DNA of 64,000 nucleotides from Flaveria trinervia (Eukaryota; Streptophyta; Magnoliopsida; Asterales; Asteraceae): contig CM046447.1 of the NCBI GenBank assembly GCA_025506515.1, positions 86,900,352 through 86,964,351 of the forward strand, written 5' to 3'. This document shows positions 58,761 through 64,000 of the stretch, in pieces. Made by a program: the position numbers and the translations under genes. The first letter of the stretch is position 1. Each line of letters begins with the position of its first letter. The notes below the pieces were generated by a model that saw only the letters and a list, made by a program, of their open reading frames with translations, was not told the DNA's origin and ran no database searches.

Positions 58761-60357
58761 GGTTGGAGTGATAGCAGTAAGATAAAAATTTATATGGGTT
58801 GATAATACTGGCAAGACATCTATTAATCATAGGATATGTATAGGTTCTTTAAGGTTGAATTGGTGTCAACGAGGAAGGTGGTGATGATAGCTAGGCTACG
58901 ATGGGTGTAGGAAGCTATTGGTGGTTACGGGGGAAAAGAGCTAAGTGGTTATGGATAAGATAATAGAGTCAATAAAGATTTGATTAAGGGTAGTAGTGGG
59001 CTTATAAGGAGGTTGATTTTGTGTTTGACATAGGAGGGCTATGGATTGCATCATGCAAGTTGGGGATGCATGAGTAGCACGAGAATGGGAACAAGCATGT
59101 TGGTTTTATTTAGGGGTTTTGGAAATTAGAGTAGGTGTTTCCTCAATGTAAGTGCTCCGAAATATTATTTTGCTAAGTTAATAGTAGAGGAGAAAGTCCT
59201 AGAAAGAAAAAGTATTCTTATCAAACTAAGCATGATGTGTTATATAAACAAAATTTGGCACTAAATCTAAGCATTGATGTCTTTTATGCTCAGATTGATA
59301 ACTTGGATTTTATATCATATACTAAAAGATAACTTCTCTAATGATTGATTATCTGTATTGAAAAGTGATCGTGACAGTTGGTGACGAGTAACAAAAGCAA
59401 CATGAGATGTAGCATACCTATGCATGGAAGAGATAAACAACTCGGTGTCCCTTGCTTAGTCTAATAGGTCGCGGGAAAAAGGTCTCGGCTGGACAACCCT
59501 ATGTGCATTGAAAAAAACTCAAAATGTGAACCTAATCCATAGCGCCAATTTGACTTGTCTATTTTTGCCACATGTTGTCCAATTACCACTAATTGATCAT
59601 AAATGGAAATGAATTTCTTGCCATAGTTAGAGCTAGAAATAAACCCTTTTGTTAACTAACTTGGAAAATCCCATATGTTTTGAGATCATTCTAGGGATTC
59701 ATGACTATACACAACCACCAAAGTAGTTCAAACCTCATAGGATCTTGTAAGACATAGGGCTTCGGCCATAACCTCCTCTTTAAGAGAGAACTGAAGAAGG
59801 AGAACCATTAGATGTTTGGTTTCAAACCAAGTAAGAAAGCTATATTAGAGTCGTCTTTTCCATCAGCGGTGATCTATTTGGTGGAAAGAGCCATCAACAA
59901 AGTCGATCAACTATTCATGTTTGAGTAGGTGAGTAACTTGATTATGCTAGAGAATATAATTGGAAGATGATAGTTTAATGATAAGCATGTGGATAAGAGT
60001 GACCATGGATAGGTAATGGTGTCATTTGAAGAAACCAGGGAAGAGAGGCAAGAATGGCGAGATAAATGTCTAAGGGAAGAAGGATTATAATGGTGGTTGA
60101 TACCATACATAAAAAGATAATTCTCAAATTATTGATTCATTGTGTTAGAAAGATATATCTAATAAAGTGATACATGCAAAAACTAGAAAAACACTAAATG
60201 AGAGAACTAATAGGAATTATAAACAAATATATGCCATATATATAGCGGAAGGTTTCGGATAAAACAAATAGTTATGCAAAAGTCAAAGAAAACCATAGTA
60301 ATTAATAACATAATTCAAAACTTTTTTTGTTTTTCAATTGTCAAAAGCTTATCTAAG

Positions 60358-60360
<3 letters not shown>
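58761..60360. other. unclassified region, no recognised gene
   Basis: Begins GGTTGGAGTGATAGCAG directly after the LTR. That is only loosely like a primer-binding site. I see no ORF with a known domain; the short minus-strand frame 59907-60110 lacks features. It may be old element leader or flank. Confidence 0.4.

Positions 60361-60392
<32 letters not shown>
60361..60392. repeat. TA microsatellite
   Basis: Perfect (TA)n run. A second short run lies at 60530-60546. Confidence 0.95.
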
Positions 60393-60397
<5 letters not shown>

Positions 60398-60749
60398 AAC
60401 ACAAGTACGAGAATGAAGATTCTTACATATACGTAATACTATTTCAAATGAAAATTGTTTACGTATACTTAACTTATTTGTAACGTATATGTAAAACTAT
60501 GTTACGGCTTTCATTGACCCATACCCTTATATATATATATATATATCATCCAATATCTTGAATAGTTAATCCCTTTATGTTGAAGCAAGCAATATTAAGG
60601 TTATAGTGACGTTATTTTATGTTGATGATTCTAGTTACTAGAAATAGTGAACCAAGTAACTGAACTACCTAAGTTGCTCTTTTTTAAATTTAAACAGGGC
60701 TTGTTGATAGACGCAGTCTATCATATGTTTATAAGAAACATAGAAAAAC

Positions 60750-61099
60750 CTAAGGTTAAAACACCTTTAATAGAAGCGGAATATATAAGAATGTTATCCA
60801 TTATAATTTTTAACTACTTTGATTTGCTTACCCTGACTAGGGTTTTATAAGGTAGGTAACAAATTATTGCTAACCTAGCCTGATTATCATAAATGGCTAA
60901 ACAAATTGAGATTAATTGTCATTTTAGACATGACAATGTGAATAATAGATTCTCATGAATTGTATATATTCCTACACATGCTGCACTTGTAGACTCGATG
61001 ACTAAAGCTTTGCATACGATTCAAAGTCTTCTAACATTATCAGGTATCGTCTATAAGTTAAAGCAACCAACTTCAAGGGGAAGTGATGAAGTGGAATAA
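60750..61099 (+). pseudogene. copia RNase H relic (C-terminal end of pol)
   Basis: A frame at 60902-61099 reads QIEINCHFRHDNVNN, one TGA, then VYIPTHAALVDSMTKALHTI and LKQPTSRGS before TAA at 61097-61099. In copia pols the RNase H domain ends with a H(I/E)IDxHFxR...THxQxADxxTKxL pattern and a short tail of this sort, so this is the last 65 or so codons of a different copia family. Upstream, IEAEYI near 60775 may be the earlier TEAEYIA motif, but the sequence between is degraded. No LTR pair is visible around it. Confidence 0.65.
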
Positions 61100-62296
61100 A
61101 TACATTATTCTAGACAATCACACGATCGAAGCGTCAATAGTCAATAGTGAAAATACAAGGATACAAAATTTAAACTTTCAAACATTTGTTAAGATAGATT
61201 GTTATAGGCTTTTAATTGTAATTAATGGTTTATAAAATTAGGCCGGGGTATTCCTCAATAAGCATATTATAATTTGTAAATAAATATTTTAAAAAAGTGA
61301 TTAACAAATTATAATTACATCCCAATAGAAGTACAATAATTAAACAATAAAAAATAAAGAGTCACATGAATATCACATGAAATGTAAAGATTCGTGATTG
61401 AATTAAAGGAATTGGGTATGTAATGACAATTGCCTCCCGACATTCCTTAACAGTCTTTTTCTATTTGATTTCCTGTTCTTTCTATTTTGTTTTGTTTTGT
61501 TTCTTCAGTTTGAGTGTGACATCCACTTTCTATAATAAAACAAATCGGAATATTAGATTATTGAACATAAGATATATGCTCTTATTTGTTTTTATTAACA
61601 AGCATAGTACGTACACTAGTTTATTTTTATAAGATTATGTACGTTAGAACACAAAGTGATTTTGCATTTTCTCAAACCCTTCATAAAACGAAAGCTAAAT
61701 CTAACACTAAATATACTATTTTTTATTGTGATAAAAGCTCAAATACAACTAGCAAGAGAACAATAAACACATACAATTTACAAATTCGCCTTCATTAGTG
61801 TATTTGAGCTACCTACACATCTCAACTAGAGAGATTTTACCGATTTCTATTAAGTTGATGAGATATATCTTATATAAATGAATAGCGTTCATCTCTCACG
61901 TACAGACTTTCTCTTAATGTAAACTTGTTCCATTATGACGCAATGGCACCATAGGACTACCACGATGATAGTTAAACCATCTAGCCAACAAACAATCCCT
62001 AAGTCAAATATATTTTAGTTGATGGTAGTTGGGCTCAAAATAATGTAAACTCTAGTGAACTCAAACTACGTAAACTCTTATTCATAATGTTAAATTCTCA
62101 TCTAATGTCTTGTTGCATATATGTAAAATTTGGACTCTTTATTTTTCTTGTCGGCTTATTGAACGTATCTATAGAATTCTTAATACCAAACTATCTTTTT
62201 AGACGACATACTACCATGTTTTAACAATTGGATCGAACGTCGAACTGGTCGCCATACACTTAGACCGGTTAGACAAAATTTAAGATCCATGTGGCA
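61100..62296. other. AT-rich sequence without recognised features
   Basis: Only chance-level ORFs (61423-61632, 61586-61798). I see no LTR boundary, RNA gene or domain. Confidence 0.5.
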
Positions 62297-62504
<208 letters not shown>

Positions 62505-64000
62505 TGTGACATTCGGTAAATTTCCGTTACCAAACTCCGTTAGTTCCGTTAAGTCTTGCATACACGTGTCGTAAACACACACTAGTTATCGTTTAACGTT
62601 GGTGACCTAATAATAATTAATAATGTTAAATTAATGATAATCTAATTGATTACGTGATTATTGTGTTATGTTTATGTGTTTGCATGTTTTAAATGTTAAT
62701 TAGAAACTTAATCGCGTAACGCGGAAATGTGCCTATTTATTCGTATGTCTTGTGTTTTTATAAAGATAAAATATATAATTATTTTTATTAGTTTATATCT
62801 TTATATTATTAAGTTAAAAACACTTTACAAAGAGTTTAAAGCCTAGTTTTTATAAAATACAAATTACAAGGGCTTAAAGGGTAAATATGGAAATTAAAAT
62901 TAAACAAAACACCCAAACCCTAGCCCCCACCCCAAATCGGCCGCGATTTCACCCTCACACCCCTCCCTTGCGATTTCGACCTAGAACAAGCATCAAAGCA
63001 TCGATTTGGTTCGATTACAAGGCATACAACACGTAGGAATCATCAATTGCAAGTTAACACACGTTTAAAGGTTAGATTTTTCAAGTTTTTGTGAGTTGTT
63101 CATGATGGCCGAACCTAAATTCGTGAATGGGTGTTCATGGAGTCGAAATTGATGTTAATTGATGATGTTAGTATGTTAGTTGGATTGAATACATGTTGTT
63201 TAACGTTGATTATGCATGAATTGTATGTTTTTAGTGGATTGATCATGAACTTTGGTTTTATGCAAACCCTAATTCGAAATTAGCATGATTATGAGAAGTT
63301 GATGATTTTTTGATGAATGTATGATGATTTGTAGGTTGTATGAATGTTAGGATACGTTGATCTTGCAAGAAATTGGTGAATTGAAGTTGGTGTTCATAGC
63401 TTACTAATAATAGTAACTTTATTTTGCATGTAATGTTGAATTATTGATGAATTGATGTTATGGATGTGTTCATGGTGATGATTAGATGTTAGATTGTTGT
63501 TATGATCATTGGAAATTCAAGAACACATGTTATAGTTCATACATTACTAAAGATAGTAACTTTTTAGGATATGAATTGATGAGTTATGATGTTTGGATGT
63601 TGTTGATCATGCTTAGATGTTGATATTAATTTGAATTGGTATATTATTGATGAATTCATGAATGTATTGGATGTTTGATAGATTTTGGGATATGCTTTCC
63701 CAAAAGGGAAACTTTATTTGCACAAAGTTTGATAGATGATAGTTTGAAAATGATTGGATATTAGGAGCATGTTAGTAAGTTCATGGATGAATCCTAATAT
63801 GATAGAACATGTTAAATTAGTTGTATGGGATGCTTGGATAATCATGGGTGATGTTTGGACTTTGATGATCATGTATGATGTAGATGTTGGTTAGTAGTTA
63901 GGATATCATGTTTGGGACTGGAAATTGATTGTTGTGATGTTGTTGAATGCAATGTACATGGCTAATGAATATGATTATGATCATCGTACACACGTGCGAA
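62505..64000 (+). repeat. R8: partial LTR of the R6 gypsy family
   Basis: TGTGACATTCGGTAAATTTCC matches the R6 LTR start at 47092 and continues similar to the window end, which corresponds to about 57493 in R6. Roughly 1.2 kb of LTR is therefore missing beyond the window. Orientation is the same as R6. Confidence 0.82.

Noticed and set aside
58761..58790. GGTTGGAGTGATAGC as a primer-binding site making R6's LTR a 5' LTR
   Set aside because: Match to TGGTATCAGAGC is poor, and the LTR is preceded by pol and a purine tract, so it acts as a 3' LTR.
59907..60110. Minus-strand ORF of 67 codons
   Set aside because: No domain, no context, length expected by chance.

Overview
This window is plant nuclear DNA made almost wholly of LTR retrotransposons inserted into one another. 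No intact host gene is visible. The elements are Ty1/copia and chromodomain-type Ty3/gypsy families, and every primer-binding site I can read matches plant initiator-Met tRNA (TGGTATCAGAGC or a close variant). A large extra ORF after copia pol, together with Tekay-like gypsy, suggests a eudicot with a big genome. From memory of similar proteins I would guess Asteraceae, with moderate confidence. All ORFs are broken by stops and frameshifts, so coding features are listed as pseudogenes.

Layout, with elements named R1-R8. R6 (gypsy chromovirus, +) is the oldest host: its integrase to 3' end is at 45557-47091 and its 3' LTR is split into 47092-47465 and 56579-58760. R1 (gypsy-like, Athila/Tat type by a weak call) lies in R6; its 3' internal part is at 1-1590 and 43675-44349 and its 3' LTR at about 44350-45556. 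R2 (copia, - strand, 1591-43674, 5-bp target duplication TTATG) lies in R1. R3 (copia, +, 9722-39140, duplication ATTTT) lies in the integrase of R2. R3 contains R4 (non-autonomous, -, 20667-23837, duplication TTGGA) and R5 (copia, +, 24998-37207, duplication TACT). R7 (gypsy chromovirus, +, 47466-56578) lies in the 3' LTR of R6. R8 is an LTR of the R6 family that starts in a TA/TG microsatellite at 62505 and runs off the window.

Three observations stand out. (1) In all three coding copia elements (R2, R3, R5) a GT site inside gag and a CTAAY...GCAG site just before protease are both in phase 0. The branch-point-like CTAAY lies at or next to the gag stop codon. Splicing would fuse Gag to Pol and remove the second zinc knuckle; unspliced RNA would give Gag. 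(2) Each family carries its own array of short self-complementary words in the LTR, just upstream of the TATA box. The same array recurs inside the element, upstream of the accessory ORF and in most cases just before another TATA-like site, as if the accessory ORF has its own copy of the LTR promoter logic. The CAGTCGNNCGACTG-type array is shared between copia and gypsy elements. (3) R3 carries a piece of the host spliceosomal helicase gene BRR2 (DExH12) inside its accessory region.

The functional logic is that of retrotransposons: gag (particle), protease, integrase, reverse transcriptase and RNase H, plus an accessory protein of unknown function in the copia elements and a chromodomain in the gypsy elements. 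None of the copies here looks able to move on its own products.
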